A stretch of DNA of 64,000 nt, taken from positions 22,526-86,525 of the forward strand of contig SWBL01000223.1 in assembly GCA_024195585.1 (NCBI GenBank), in the 5' to 3' direction. Both the position numbers and the translations under genes were made by a program. The notes beneath the pieces are model-generated. The model did not search any database and had not been told where the DNA came from. It was given only the letters and a program-made list of their open reading frames with translations. This document shows, piece by piece, positions 1-10,458 of the stretch (positions are counted from its first letter, which is position 1; each line of letters starts with the position of its first letter). The stretch comes from Aureobasidium sp. EXF-3400. Taxonomy: Eukaryota; Ascomycota; Dothideomycetes; Dothideales; Saccotheciaceae.

Positions 1-729
1 GACCCAACTATTGAGGATTCATATCGCAAACAATGTGATGTCGATGTACGTTCAGTCATCAGTTGTAGTCGAAGCCTGCCTTTCTAATCGTAGACTACAG
101 GGTCGACAGGTGATTCTCGAGATTCTCGACACAGCGGGAACAGAACAATTCAGTGAGTACAAACCCATCCTCTCAATCAAACCGTCATGAATCACTCGCT
201 AACACACAAACTCCTCAGCTGCCATGCGGTAAGATTTGCACCATAACCAAAGTCTGCCATTCAGACAGACCATATCACCGGAACTAATATCCCCTTTAGT
301 GAACTGTACATGAAATCTGGCGAAGGCTTTCTCCTCGTCTTCAGCATAACCTCCTCATCCTCTCTAAAAGAACTCTCCGAACTCCGCGATCAACTCGTAA
401 ACCTCAAAGACGACCCTCAAGTGCCCATCGTGCTTGTCGGCAACAAATCCGATCTGGAAGAAGACCGTGCCGTTTCCAGAGCGGCTGCATTTGCCGTATC
501 GTCAGGCTGGGGAAATGTCCCGTACTACGAGGCTTCGGCGAGGACGCGGCAGAATGTTACAGAAGTGTTTGTCGACGTGTGTAGGCAGATTATGCACAAG
601 GATTTGCAGAACGGAAGGAGTGGGGGTGGTCACGGGGGTGAGGAGAGGAGCAGGAGGAGGAGAGATGATGATGGTGGGGAGGGTGAAAAGAAGAAGGGGC
701 GCAGGCGTAATAAGTGTATTATACTGTGA
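1..729 (+). CDS. RSR1: Ras-family small GTPase, RSR1/BUD1-like (5' end outside window)
   Basis: Membrane-anchored GTP switch of the Rap/Rsr1 branch, which in yeasts and moulds marks growth and bud sites. Exons by phase and homology are 1-45, 101-152, 219-228 and 300-729; the third is only 10 nt. The visible protein begins inside the effector loop (DPTIEDSY), continues with the switch II box DTAGTEQF, the base-binding NKSD and the SA box, and ends in a long Gly/Arg/Lys-rich tail with a CAAX box CIIL, where the final Leu predicts geranylgeranylation. The P-loop lies upstream of base 1. The Rsr1 assignment rests on the VDG-x-x-V-I-L-E-I-L-DTAGTEQF context and the basic tail; a Ras or Rheb paralogue is the alternative. 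Confidence 0.88.
219..228 (+). other. 10-nt micro-exon of the RSR1-like gene
   Basis: Ten bases (ctgccatgcg) lie between an AG at 217-218 and a GT at 229. They supply the residues T-A-M-R that follow DTAGTEQF in all Rap/Ras proteins, and both flanking phases fit (1, then 2). Without it the switch II region is frameshifted. Confidence 0.85.
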
Positions 730-1034
730 GGTCTGCCCTTGTTCTTTCTATCGCACTGTATGTGTGTTTCTACATTTCCCTCTTCCTGTTCATCCATTGC
801 CACGGCTTTCGAGGAATCACGGTCCCACAGGGTGAAAATGTCCTGATGGTCTCGAGTGCTCTTTTTCGCACTGCCATCATGTCTATCCAAGAGCGATAGA
901 AAATATAATCATGCTATCTCGGAGACGGTACGTAGATCATGGTGCATCTATCACTGCAAGAGAGGGGTTGATTGTAAGGTGCTGACAGCCACTAGTAAGG
1001 GTGGTACGTGTGGACCGTGATTACCAAGCTGGGG

Positions 1035-1095
1035 TGATGAATCTGATGATGATAAATCTGATGATGATGAATTCGATGATAGCTCTGATGATGAC
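1035..1095. repeat. Degenerate GAT-rich tandem repeat
   Basis: About four imperfect copies of a roughly 15-nt unit, aatctgatgatgat, run just upstream of the TATA element of the SDR gene. It may be a simple slippage repeat. Confidence 0.6.
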
Positions 1096-1130
1096 AGTGC
1101 AGATAGACGTTGTTGTCTCTGGTCGGCTGG

Positions 1131-1142
1131 GATATAAGTACA
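1131..1142 (+). promoter_or_regulatory. TATA element of the SDR gene
   Basis: The 12-mer gatataagtaca lies about 130 nt before the ATG at 1267. Exactly the same 12-mer precedes the GMC oxidoreductase gene at 50993. Confidence 0.55.
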
Positions 1143-1266
1143 ACCGTCATGACGACGTTTTGTTTGGAGTTAGCAACCGCGCAAATCCGATAACTCCGTA
1201 TTCATCTACTCGTCGTCACCACCTCGATCAAAGACAGAATCATAGCAAAAACCAATACAAGCGACA

Positions 1267-2100
1267 ATGACAGACCAAAACAAGTACGGAAACAAGCTCC
1301 AGGGCCAGAGAGTCCTTATCATTGGTGGCAGTGCAGGTAAGCACTTGGATCACACTGGCAAAGCTTCGCCGGACTAACAGGTTGTAGGCATTGGCTATGG
1401 AGTCGCCGAGGCGTCACTAGAGAATGGAGCTCATGTCATAATCTCATCTTCAAACGAGTCCAGAGTTCAAGAAGCTGTCTCGAAGTTGCAAAAGGCATAC
1501 CCATCAGCAGCTCAGCGTGTCGAGGGTCACGCAGCCAACATGGGCGAACAAGCCAGTCTCGAGTCGAATGTTGAGCAGCTCTTCAAGAAGGCTGGCTCGC
1601 TCAACCATGTCGTGTTTACAGCAGGAGATTCCCTTGCTATGATGCCTCTTGAAGAAGCAACTATGGACAAGACTATCCAAGCAGGCATGGTCAGATTCTT
1701 CGCACCTCTGATGGTCGCCAAGCACGCAGCAAAGGTGCTCGATAAGAGCCCAACCTCATCCATCACCTTGACCACTGGCAACGTCTCGGAGAAGCCTATT
1801 CCCAACTGGAGCGTCATCAATGGATTTGCTACTGCTCTCCAAGGCACGACAAGAGGTCTGGCGCTGGATCTCAAGCCTATCCGCGTCAATTTGGTTTCGC
1901 CTGGAGCTGTCATCACCCCATTGTGGGACGGCATCCCGAAGGAGCACAGAGAGCAAATGTTTGAATCATTTGCGAGCAAGATGGCTACGGGCAAGATGGG
2001 TCAGGTCGAGGATGTGGCCGAGGCCTTCCTGTACGCCATGAAGGACAAGAACTTGACGGGAAGCATGATCAGTACAAATGGAGGTGCCATGCTCATGTAG
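1267..2100 (+). CDS. Short-chain dehydrogenase/reductase-like protein, atypical catalytic site
   Basis: Predicted NAD(P)-binding Rossmann protein of 260 residues. Exons are 1267-1336 and 1388-2100, with a 51-nt intron splitting the glycine-rich loop; the joined reading is IGGSAGIGYG, the TGxxxGxG cofactor motif. The start is the first ATG after the TATA element. Downstream are an AG motif (FTAGDS) replacing NNAG, and the LVSPGAV segment typical of SDRs. The expected YxxxK catalytic pair is not visible: aligning the ALQGTTRGLALDL helix puts Ile and Ala at the Tyr and Lys positions. It may be a non-canonical or non-catalytic SDR. Substrate unknown. Confidence 0.88.
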
Positions 2101-2927
2101 AAGAATGAGGGATATAGTTGCACGGAGAGTGAAAAGGAGATAGTGGGGCAGTAGCAGTGGAGAATGCAAAGAATTTTATGTGTTCGTGGCAGCCCGAGGC
2201 TTGAACTAGATTCGCATGATTTGTTGAAGTGACGGACTAGAGAACAAGGCAACAACGTTTCCTGCAAGTACCCTCTCCGGATATGCTGTTGGGATTGCGG
2301 ATGGGTCTAGTGTATGTGGGAGACAAAGAATTGTCGGGAGTGTTTGCGGAGCTTGATGGAGCAAGCAAGGAGAGTTTTCGTCGGACAGGAGAGTTTCTGT
2401 CAAGCCAAGTGGGCGTTTCAGGAGTTTGGTCAAACCTGGTCAGTGGGACGAGCGTTTCGAGAACAAGAAGCCCCCCGCCTGGTCCCTCTGATGCCCAACT
2501 TGTTGGAACTTTGAGCTTTCGCGACAACATAAACTCGCAGAGGTCCGTCGAGTCGTCATGTTCTAGATATCGACTCGTAGACAAAAACACGGTCACATCG
2601 CAGCAGAATTAAGCGTTTCTGCGCAACGACTCAGGGCGATTGAGGAACGGGCCGGTGGAGTTTGTACTTTCGCTCTGTACCGAACAAGCAACTACGCCAT
2701 CGTGCTTTCCGTTGTGTGCGTGACGCCGCTGTCAGCAACCAACAATCGACAGACGAACCGCCTGCTTGGATCCTGCCCGCATACACAGGGACTCGACTTT
2801 TGCTTCTTCCATACAAACCCCACCACGCATCGCATCGCTTCGCTTCGCTTCGACATTCTTAGGTCCTTCACTTGGTCATACTATACACTCGGCTGCTGCA
2901 ACGGCGTCGGCGCCAAAAGACACGGCC
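2101..2927. other. Intergenic: promoter of the DUF8035-type gene
   Basis: No convincing gene. Overlapping ORFs of about 110-120 codons on both strands have no recognisable content. A short direct repeat, cgctt three times near 2837-2851, lies in the probable 5' leader. Confidence 0.6.
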
Positions 2928-5670
2928 ATGTCTTACCACCGAGCCTCGTCACCAGGAAGCCGCCGTCTGGCTCATCCAGCGCGCATGTCGGACGGCTACT
3001 ACCCTGCTCCCACCTCCACCGTCTATGCTTCACCCAGGTCCAGTGGTGAGCGTGTTATACCCCTCTCGACAACCACTTTCGTCACACGAGACGCCTACTC
3101 GGGCAGACCCCGTCGCTCCACCCTGACCGAACCCTCGCGTTCGACTGCGCAACCCCCCACCACCAATACTGCTATCCCCGTCCACACACGCACCCGCCCT
3201 GCCGTTATTCAATCCTCACACGATCGCACTCACAGTCCCTCGAGCCCCCATGGCTATTCCACTTCGACTCGCACCCCCGACTATTATGCCGTCCCTGCCA
3301 CCTCTCACAGAGACCACTCGCACAAGAAGCTATACAGTATCGATGGCGGCGGCAAGTCTCGTCTGGTTGCCGACATAGACATCAACACTGGCCATGGCAG
3401 CTCCCACAGGCGTCACAGTGTTGACCGCAACTCCGACCGTCATTCCTCGTCGCACCACCGCCACAAAGGCTACCACCTTAGTGGATCCTCGACCAGAAAG
3501 ACCGAGAATGATCAAGGCTTCTCCTACACAGATCCCGCCGCCATGTATAGGGAGACCGAGCCGCGCTGGCGACACCGTGCAGGCAGCGTCGAGGCAACTC
3601 GTCCGAGACCAACCAGTACGCTAGTCGAGCCATACCCTCCTCGCTCTTCGGCCAGAGAATCTGGTCCACCCACATCGCGTGCCCTCGACAAGTTCAACGA
3701 CGGTGCTGGCCGCATGAACAGCACGCGAGAAGCCCCACGATCCTCGAACAGATTGTCCTACCAAGAACCTCAATACAACGATGGTTATACTTCTTCATCT
3801 GGTCGTCACTCCAATGCTGTCCATCAAGACCGTACGCGCGATGCCTACCCAAGAGAAGCCGAGCGCGCTCGTCCAGTACATCGGTATGAGGATCGTAGCG
3901 TCGAGCGTCGAGGTTTCGGCATCCGCAGCGGCAGTCAAGATAGATACAACCACAACATGAACAAGGGCAGCAACGAAAGCTTCGACGCCTACCACTCAGA
4001 CCGAGACCGCGATCGCGTTCCTCCTCGCAGCGATCCTCGTGCCTACGACTATCCTAAAGAGTCTGATCGCGATCGAGAGTACCGCCCAAGAGACAAGGAT
4101 CGATTGCGAGATGATGGCTATGCTTCAGAAAGAGACAGACATCATGAACGAGATCGACGGGACCACGATCGAAGAGATCGTGATCGAGAAGTCAATCCAA
4201 GGGGTAGTGGTGATAGTCTCACTAACACTATCTTGCCCGCTGCGGCAACCGCTGCTATCGGCGGTCTTGGTGCTATGGCCGCTGCTGCTTACGGCTCAGA
4301 CACTACCGTCAAAGGACGTGATCGCGAGTACGAAGATCGAGATCGAGAGCGAGAAAGAGATAGGGAGAGAGAAAGAGAACGCGAACAGCGCGACCGTCAG
4401 CAAGAGTACGAGCGAAAGCAGCGCGAGCGTGAGAGAGAATTCAGAGACCGGGAGCGTGATAAGCGTGAATACGAAAGGGAACGAGACAGAGATGTGGAGA
4501 GAGACGGTGAGAAGGAACGAGACAGAACTCACGACCGCGAAACCCGTACTCGTGAAAGACCCCGAGAGAGGGAACGAGACAGACCTAGACACTCTTCGTC
4601 ATCTGATAGCGGCCAAGAGAAGCATCAGAGCTCGAGACGACACCGCACGTTCGGAGCTGATGACTCTTCTCCACAAGAGAAAGATACCATACTTGCCGCT
4701 GACGAGCGACAACGCGCACCCGAGCCTGATAATATTCACCCACCTGACGAGCGGCAGCGTGTTCCCGAACGCGAGCGTTCTGCTCCTACTGAACCTGCAG
4801 AGATTGACCCTGATGAAGATTATCGCCGCCGGATGGAACAGGCACAAAGAGATCTGCAAGGCTCTTATGATAATGCAGACTCGGACAGAGACAGACGCAA
4901 GGACGGTGCCGAGCCTGTTGCCAGAAGGGCCTCTCCTTCCGATGTGTCGACCAACATCGACCATTCCGAGAACAAAAGCAGAGAGAACCGAGTACGCATC
5001 GTTGAGCCTCCATCTGACAGGGAAGACTCTCAGCCGGTTAAGGGTATCTTGAAGAGGCCTACGCAGAAGTTCCCTGAGGATCCAAATCCTATGCGTGAAG
5101 GTGTCAAACCACTAAAAGAGGTACGTTAACTCAACAATACAACAGACACACCCTTCTTATGATTTTCCATCTACAGACAACCAAAGAAGGCATCCCCTCA
5201 GGCGCCCGTTGGACAAAGATAGATCGCCGTCTTGTCAATCCACAAGCTCTCGAAGAAGCGCAGGAACGCTTCGAAGAGCGTTTGGATTGTGTAATTGTAC
5301 TCAGAGTTCTGACTAAAGACGAGATACAAAAACTGGCCGATAAAACATTGAAGATCAGAGGTAACTTCACACTATGGAATTCATCTCACCGGTTTCGCGC
5401 AGCTAACGTTTCTAAGAAGCCCGCTCATATGGCGATGAAGATCGTGAACGGCTCGAACGACGTGAGCACCGCCGTCGTGAACGCGAACGCGAGCGACACG
5501 AACGAGATGAATACGAGGATGATGACAGCGAAGATGAATACGCTCCCCGAGAACCCCGAATGCTCGAAGCTCCTGTCGATGGGCAGGAACCTATGGCAGA
5601 TTTTGTTCGCGACCGTGAAAGACGCAGAGAGCGTGAGCAGGAACCTGCTTATGCTTCTCGTGCGCCTTAG
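2928..5670 (+). CDS. Large low-complexity fungal protein with C-terminal DUF8035-like domain
   Basis: 876 residues, exons 2928-5120, 5177-5360 and 5417-5670. The start is the ATG in a good context (cggccATGt); an in-frame ATG at 2766 is possible but the sequence before 2928 looks like leader. Residues 1-440 are Ser/Arg/Tyr/His-rich and disordered-looking. A short hydrophobic Ala-rich patch (about 430-455) is followed by a long Arg/Glu/Asp array. The C-terminal folded segment after the first intron has IPSGARWTKIDRRLVNP and FEER-x5-VIVLRVL, which I recall as the DUF8035 signature (not verified), then an R/E-rich tail with a DEYEDDDSEDEY acidic patch. Function unknown; the composition resembles RNA-processing or chromatin-associated proteins. 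Confidence 0.85.
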
Positions 5671-6073
5671 ATACCCTCTTGACGACCTTTTGATGCAACG
5701 AAACCTACGATTTTTGAAAAGCAAGTTTCTTTTTTGTAGTGGAAGCGATAGGATATGTACTTTTGGAGAGCATAGCGTTTTGCATATTCCCGGGCTACGA
5801 GCTATTTGGTTTACTGCACTGAAAAACAACAACGACTTCCGGATTCGAAAGAAGAAAGAAAATAAATTTTGCATCATCGTTCTGCCTTTGTTCCTTCCGA
5901 GGGAAGCTGTTCGCGAAACGCCGGACATGGATTCCATATCTCTTTGTGCTACACCTGGGCGCGATTGACCACAAAATGCAAAAACATGAACGACCACTCC
6001 TGAGAGCCTTGAGACCTGCTGTACCATCAACAGTTTACTAAACCAACAGACGAGTCGTTAGACACTTGTCAAT
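5671..6073. other. Intergenic spacer between two plus-strand genes
   Basis: Holds the 3' flank of the DUF8035-type gene and the short promoter of the metalloprotease-like gene. Antisense ORFs here are shadows of low quality. Confidence 0.6.
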
Positions 6074-7505
6074 ATGAGTGGCCCAGATCCTCAAGCCCCA
6101 GACTATGACTATAGAGTCAAAAATCCCCCCCAACTGCCTCCATTCTTCCAGGACAGTGTAGGTATTAAACACCCGACTGTGTGGAGTCAACACGCAAAGT
6201 ATCATGTCGCAAGATACAACCAGGACAACACTGGCTTCGATGTTGCCATCGAAGACGTCAATACCGCTCACTGGCCGTACCATCTAGGTGATCCAGGGAC
6301 TCAACCATTGATACGCAAATGGGGCTTGCAAATTCTGGAGGCAGCTGGCTTTATCAACCATGAACCCGAGGCTGGAGATAGGTTTCCAGATGTAATTGGT
6401 CGAATGGCTAGAACAAGAAACCCACTCGCCTTGCCTAACGAGCAGATTCATCCAGTTCTAAGAAAACACATGTTCTGGTGGATCACAGATGAGGACTATG
6501 AGCTTTTGAAGCCTGCTCTGATTCTCGCAAGCGCTATATTGGACGACCCTATTACTTTACATTTTTTTTATGCTCTGTCACACGAGAAGCAATGGTCGTG
6601 GGTCAACGATCAAAGACTGGGCAGGTGCAGAATCGTAACAATTCCGCCGACTTTGTCACAGGCTGAGCTGACTGCAGCCAACAAGAAGGTTATAAACATG
6701 GTGGCGTGGACTAGTTGGGAGGTTCGAGATCACAAACATTTCTCAGAAAATACTGGACTCGCATGTACGGAGGTGAATGTTCCTCCAACTTATGTACCAA
6801 CTACGCCAAAGTGAGTGTTCCCAGTAGTGGTTGTATGAGGAGATGCTAATGACCAGTAGCACTGTGTACCAGACAAAAATCATCTTGAGTCCGCAGTGGG
6901 TTGCCACCTTGAAAGCATTCGACAACGACGTCGGGCCTTCTGGGGGTACCGAGTATGACAAAACGGTCAAAGAAATCTTAGATCTGGCTGGAGTCCCAGA
7001 CAACCGCAGGCCTGGCAGCTTCCATCTGGCATCAGCCATTATGCGTGTAAACCTCAAGCTAGCCGCAACTATCATCCACGAGTTCGGCCACGCATTCGTC
7101 AGAGCTTACATCGAAGGACCCCTGAACGGCTACATAGCGCCATGGATATCGGGAAACCGCAGCAACGAGATCGGATGCGCGCTGGAGGACTACATCTTTG
7201 GAGGACGGATCAATGCAAATGTCATCTACAGCCCTTCGATGATTCGCAGCGAGCAACACACTCAAGGCATAACTTCTCCTTTCGGTTTCCATTTCATAGA
7301 CCCCTGGGATGCTATCCATGGTGATACTCAATATGGTGAGCGTGTTCTTTCGCAGCCGACAGCACATGCGCCTGCTTATCCTGTGCCGCAACGATATGTC
7401 TATAAAACGCATACGGCTGAGATGTGGGTGCGACGGGTGCCTCGATATGGTTTGAATGCGCTCAAGTTGCCAAAATTAGTCTGGTGGTCGACACTGTGGC
7501 AGTAG
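6074..7505 (+). CDS. Putative HEXXH zinc-metallopeptidase-like protein of unknown function
   Basis: 460 residues, exons 6074-6810 and 6860-7505. There is no signal peptide, so it is probably cytosolic. The catalytic-type motif HEFGH is at residues 319-323, preceded by a hydrophobic helix; a candidate third ligand lies in NEIGCALED (Glu 349 or the following Glu/Asp), roughly 30 residues later, as in gluzincin-like families. The N-terminal half (Trp/Pro/His-rich) matches nothing I can name, though proteins of this build are common in moulds. The intron acceptor is a CAG-TAG tandem (6854-6859), so isoforms with one extra Ser are possible. Protease activity is inferred only from the motif. Confidence 0.8.
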
Positions 7506-8125
7506 ACTGGGCGATGTTACCTCAGGGAGAGGCTGCAGTGAAATATGTTATTGGATGGCGTTTGTATACAGACCACTTTACCTGTATCAAGCAATCAACT
7601 TGTACGGAAGCAGAATAACACAGCTTTCTTTCCGCTGTGAGCACAATCTTGACTTTGCTATATAACTTTGAGTATGGAGAGGCAGAGGAGAAGATTAAAC
7701 AAATAGTCCTCAACATGAAGGGATTGATTCCATAACACGATGTCCTTTCGATCAATCTTCACGAGCACTGCGGTTTGGCGGTCAAGTGGTGTGGAGAAAA
7801 AAGAAAGATTCTCAACGAACATAGTAGTATCCACTGAGCGACGTTGACTCGGTGGCTGTTCACAACACAATTTCTGATCCTCCGGACGTTGAGTCAGAAG
7901 CGATTTGGTATCGTTTGATCACGAGGTGGATGAACGTATTCGACTATACCTGCGATATACAGCTGCTGCAGGCGTTTTCCCCTATCCTGTTGGATCGTCT
8001 GCTAGTACCCACCGGAGTCCATCTCCACTCAAGCTACAATCTTTAATCCTGGATCGACCTCGAGGGTTTTGTATCAGAACGAGATACAGATCGCTCTGCA
8101 TCGACGTTGCGTTATTTTGCATTGC

Positions 8126-8167
8126 AGGTGACGCATCGTAGGTGACGCATTGTAGGTGATGTATCTT
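8126..8167. repeat. 14-bp tandem repeat, three copies
   Basis: Units aggtgacgcatcgt, aggtgacgcattgt and aggtgatgtatctt follow each other without gaps. The first two carry TGACGCA, close to an ATF/CREB bZIP half-site. No gene starts close by. Confidence 0.75.
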
Positions 8168-10160
8168 GAGCGGCTCTGACTGATATGGCAATGCAGTGGT
8201 GATCCTTCAAATGGATAATTACGGGCTTGGTCGTGGTTGATTCCTTCGGAGTTCGGTCCAGAAGCCCGGGGCCGTAAAGAAGCAAATGTGGATTCTTATC
8301 GCACCAGCGTTTGCCCGTAGGATCGAGGAAAAAACAGTGCCCTCGGCGGTTGCACTGTAATAGGAAGGTGCATATATACATCGTACACTGCGTGTGATCT
8401 TCCTGAGTATAGGTCCGTTAACAGCCATTGTCTTAGTGAAAAGCTATAGTGAGGACGATGACATGTTTACAACCTGGGCCATAGCAAGATCGACTTACGA
8501 GAACTGTCGAGTGACCAGAATGCTCCAGACCTCCATAAGCCAAAGTATGTCCTTACTTAGCCCTGTGCTGGAGACATCGACGGCGTACTCTTGTCTGGTC
8601 ACAGACTTCGGATCCCGGTTGAGTATTGCGCGATCATCGAAATCTCACGTTCAACCAGTCGATTATGTTTACGCTACGCTTGGTGGCTGGTTGTCGTGAA
8701 GATATTACTCTCCACAGGTATGCGGCAATCGAGCTCGAGTTAGTGGCATTATCCCTGAGGAAACCGACATTCGTTTCGACCTTCCAGCGGCGACCAGCCA
8801 CCAAGAGATCGACGCTGTCTCTAGGAAGTATAGTGAGAAGGAAGCTCTCAAAATGCAACGGATGGTGACAGTCCAGAGGGTTTTCACTGACACTACGAGC
8901 GAGGCGCAGGACCTTGGTTGGCAAAGTGACGGCCGCATCGCCCGATTCTCGATCACACGGAAAAGAGTCAAAGTGCGGACGGCATCACGTTCGGAAGCGC
9001 CGATGCTGAGTCCGCCGTCCGACAGTCAAAGAGACGTCTGTTTCACGGGTTCCTGCGCAAGAGACGTGATGCGGCCACCCAAACGACAGCGGGCCCAGCT
9101 CCTGATGGAACATGTTCGAAGATCAATCAAGACAAGCCAAAGAACACAACAGCGCGGCACATGGGATTGTGCATGGCATGTTAAGGCAAGGAACCGTACT
9201 CTATGGTGGGCTTTGAGATGAAGATTGTCGGGGCCACGGCATCGCAGCCCGAAAGTCGCGGACTCGAAGTAAATCGTATGTCGCTGGATAATCGTCAGAT
9301 TTCAACGTGCCGGCGTAGAGCTTACATCTCTGCAGGTGTCCATGAAAACGGCATGACACCATGCTTGACTGTGGACAAAGGAACACGTCTGGACAGCGAC
9401 AGAGAAGGAACTCAGGTCGAGAGGAAAGAAGGTTTTGACTCCCGCCTTCCGCGGAATCCTTGTCAACCGAAATCTGGAGAGCAAGATACGATTCCGAGCG
9501 TGCTCAACACTGTTTTGTTACCATCACATGCAAGGCTGAGAGGCTCCGACAACACCCACTGGATCTTGCTGTAATAAGCAAGGCACTTACGGATCAGTCA
9601 CAATATCTCACGCTATCCGCGTGCATCCAACCATGCTTGACATATGGTCGAACTGATGGGACAGGTCTTCTCTACTAATTCGCAGCATGATGCGACATCC
9701 CGACCACGCGCCACTGTACTACACACTCGTTTCGCAAGACAATGTTCGAGACGAAGACACTCATTCCGTCGGGAGTCTGTCCATACTGACTGCCGAACTT
9801 GCATGTGGTGCTGGGATGTGCCGAAGCAACAAGCTAGCGATTGCTTTCCTACCTGCATTGATTGTTGGGATTGCTGAACTGAACAACGATGTGATGGGCA
9901 ACGGCTCCTTTACCATTCAGCATGAGAAGCAGGCGAGCGGTACAACTTTCCAGACTCACACCAGACCAAGTCGTACAAGGTGCGAGGCTCACCCTGACTT
10001 CTTCTTGCATACATCTCCATTCTCTCTTGCCTCCACCTACATCCACCCCTTCACCGCTAATCCCTTGAACGTGCTATCTATCAAATGACGTCGACACCAG
10101 TCAAAGTGCCACTCAACTACTCACAATCAGTCGAGGCGTTTGCCCCGCATCTATAGTAGA

Positions 10161-10166
10161 CACGTG
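10161..10166. promoter_or_regulatory. CACGTG E-box
   Basis: A perfect E-box 26 nt upstream of the palindromic TATA element, on the promoter side of the 43-codon ORF. Confidence 0.4.
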
Positions 10167-10191
10167 TTGTTACTAGGGTGTTCAGGAAACT

Positions 10192-10203
10192 GTTTATATA
10201 AAC
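10192..10203 (+). promoter_or_regulatory. Palindromic TATA element gtttatataaac
   Basis: A perfect 12-bp palindrome containing TATATAA, about 125 nt before the ATG of the mini-gene. This spacing is like that of the other TATA genes in the window. Confidence 0.5.
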
Positions 10204-10326
10204 TATTAGTTGAGCCACTTTGGAATTCCATATCACCAACCCGATTCGGAACTCGACCAACGCATCTGCCTATCTTCATAATCCAGTTCTTGTATCCCTC
10301 CTCAACACCTGCCAAAGAGAACGACC

Positions 10327-10458
10327 ATGCTCGGCAAAGTTATACGAGCGGCCACATCTGTCGCTTGTGCTGCCGTAGGCATCGCACTCTCCCAAAAGTT
10401 CCTAGGCCCTACTGCCGAAGCTGCTCCTCCTCCCTCGCCTCCGACAACTTCGGAGTAA
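10327..10458 (+). CDS. Candidate 43-residue membrane or organelle mini-protein
   Basis: A single short ORF with a good start context (acgaccATGc), positioned after an E-box and a palindromic TATA. The protein begins MLGKVIRAATSVACAAVG, a basic then hydrophobic N-terminus of about 25 residues that could be one membrane segment or a mitochondrial presequence, and ends in a Pro/Ser/Thr tail (PPPSPPTTSE). I do not recognise a family. It stands alone in a region without other genes, on the plus strand. A chance ORF is the alternative; the promoter layout and the start context are the main support. Confidence 0.45.
   Translation: MLGKVIRAATSVACAAVGIALSQKFLGPTAEAAPPPSPPTTSE

Larger units (their letters stand above)
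730..1266. other. Intergenic: RSR1 3' flank and SDR promoter
   Basis: No gene seen. It holds the 3' flank of the GTPase, a degenerate GAT-rich repeat (1035-1095) and a TATA element (1131-1142) in front of the SDR gene. Confidence 0.7.
7506..10326. other. Gene-poor stretch, left part of a 6.7-kb island
   Basis: I see no supportable coding gene. The ORFs are short, overlap each other on both strands and lack splice continuations or recognisable motifs. Contents noted are a 14-bp triplicated repeat (8126-8167) and, at the right end, the promoter of the mini-gene (E-box 10161, TATA 10192). Base composition is not obviously AT-rich, so there is no visual sign of RIP. Confidence 0.6.
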
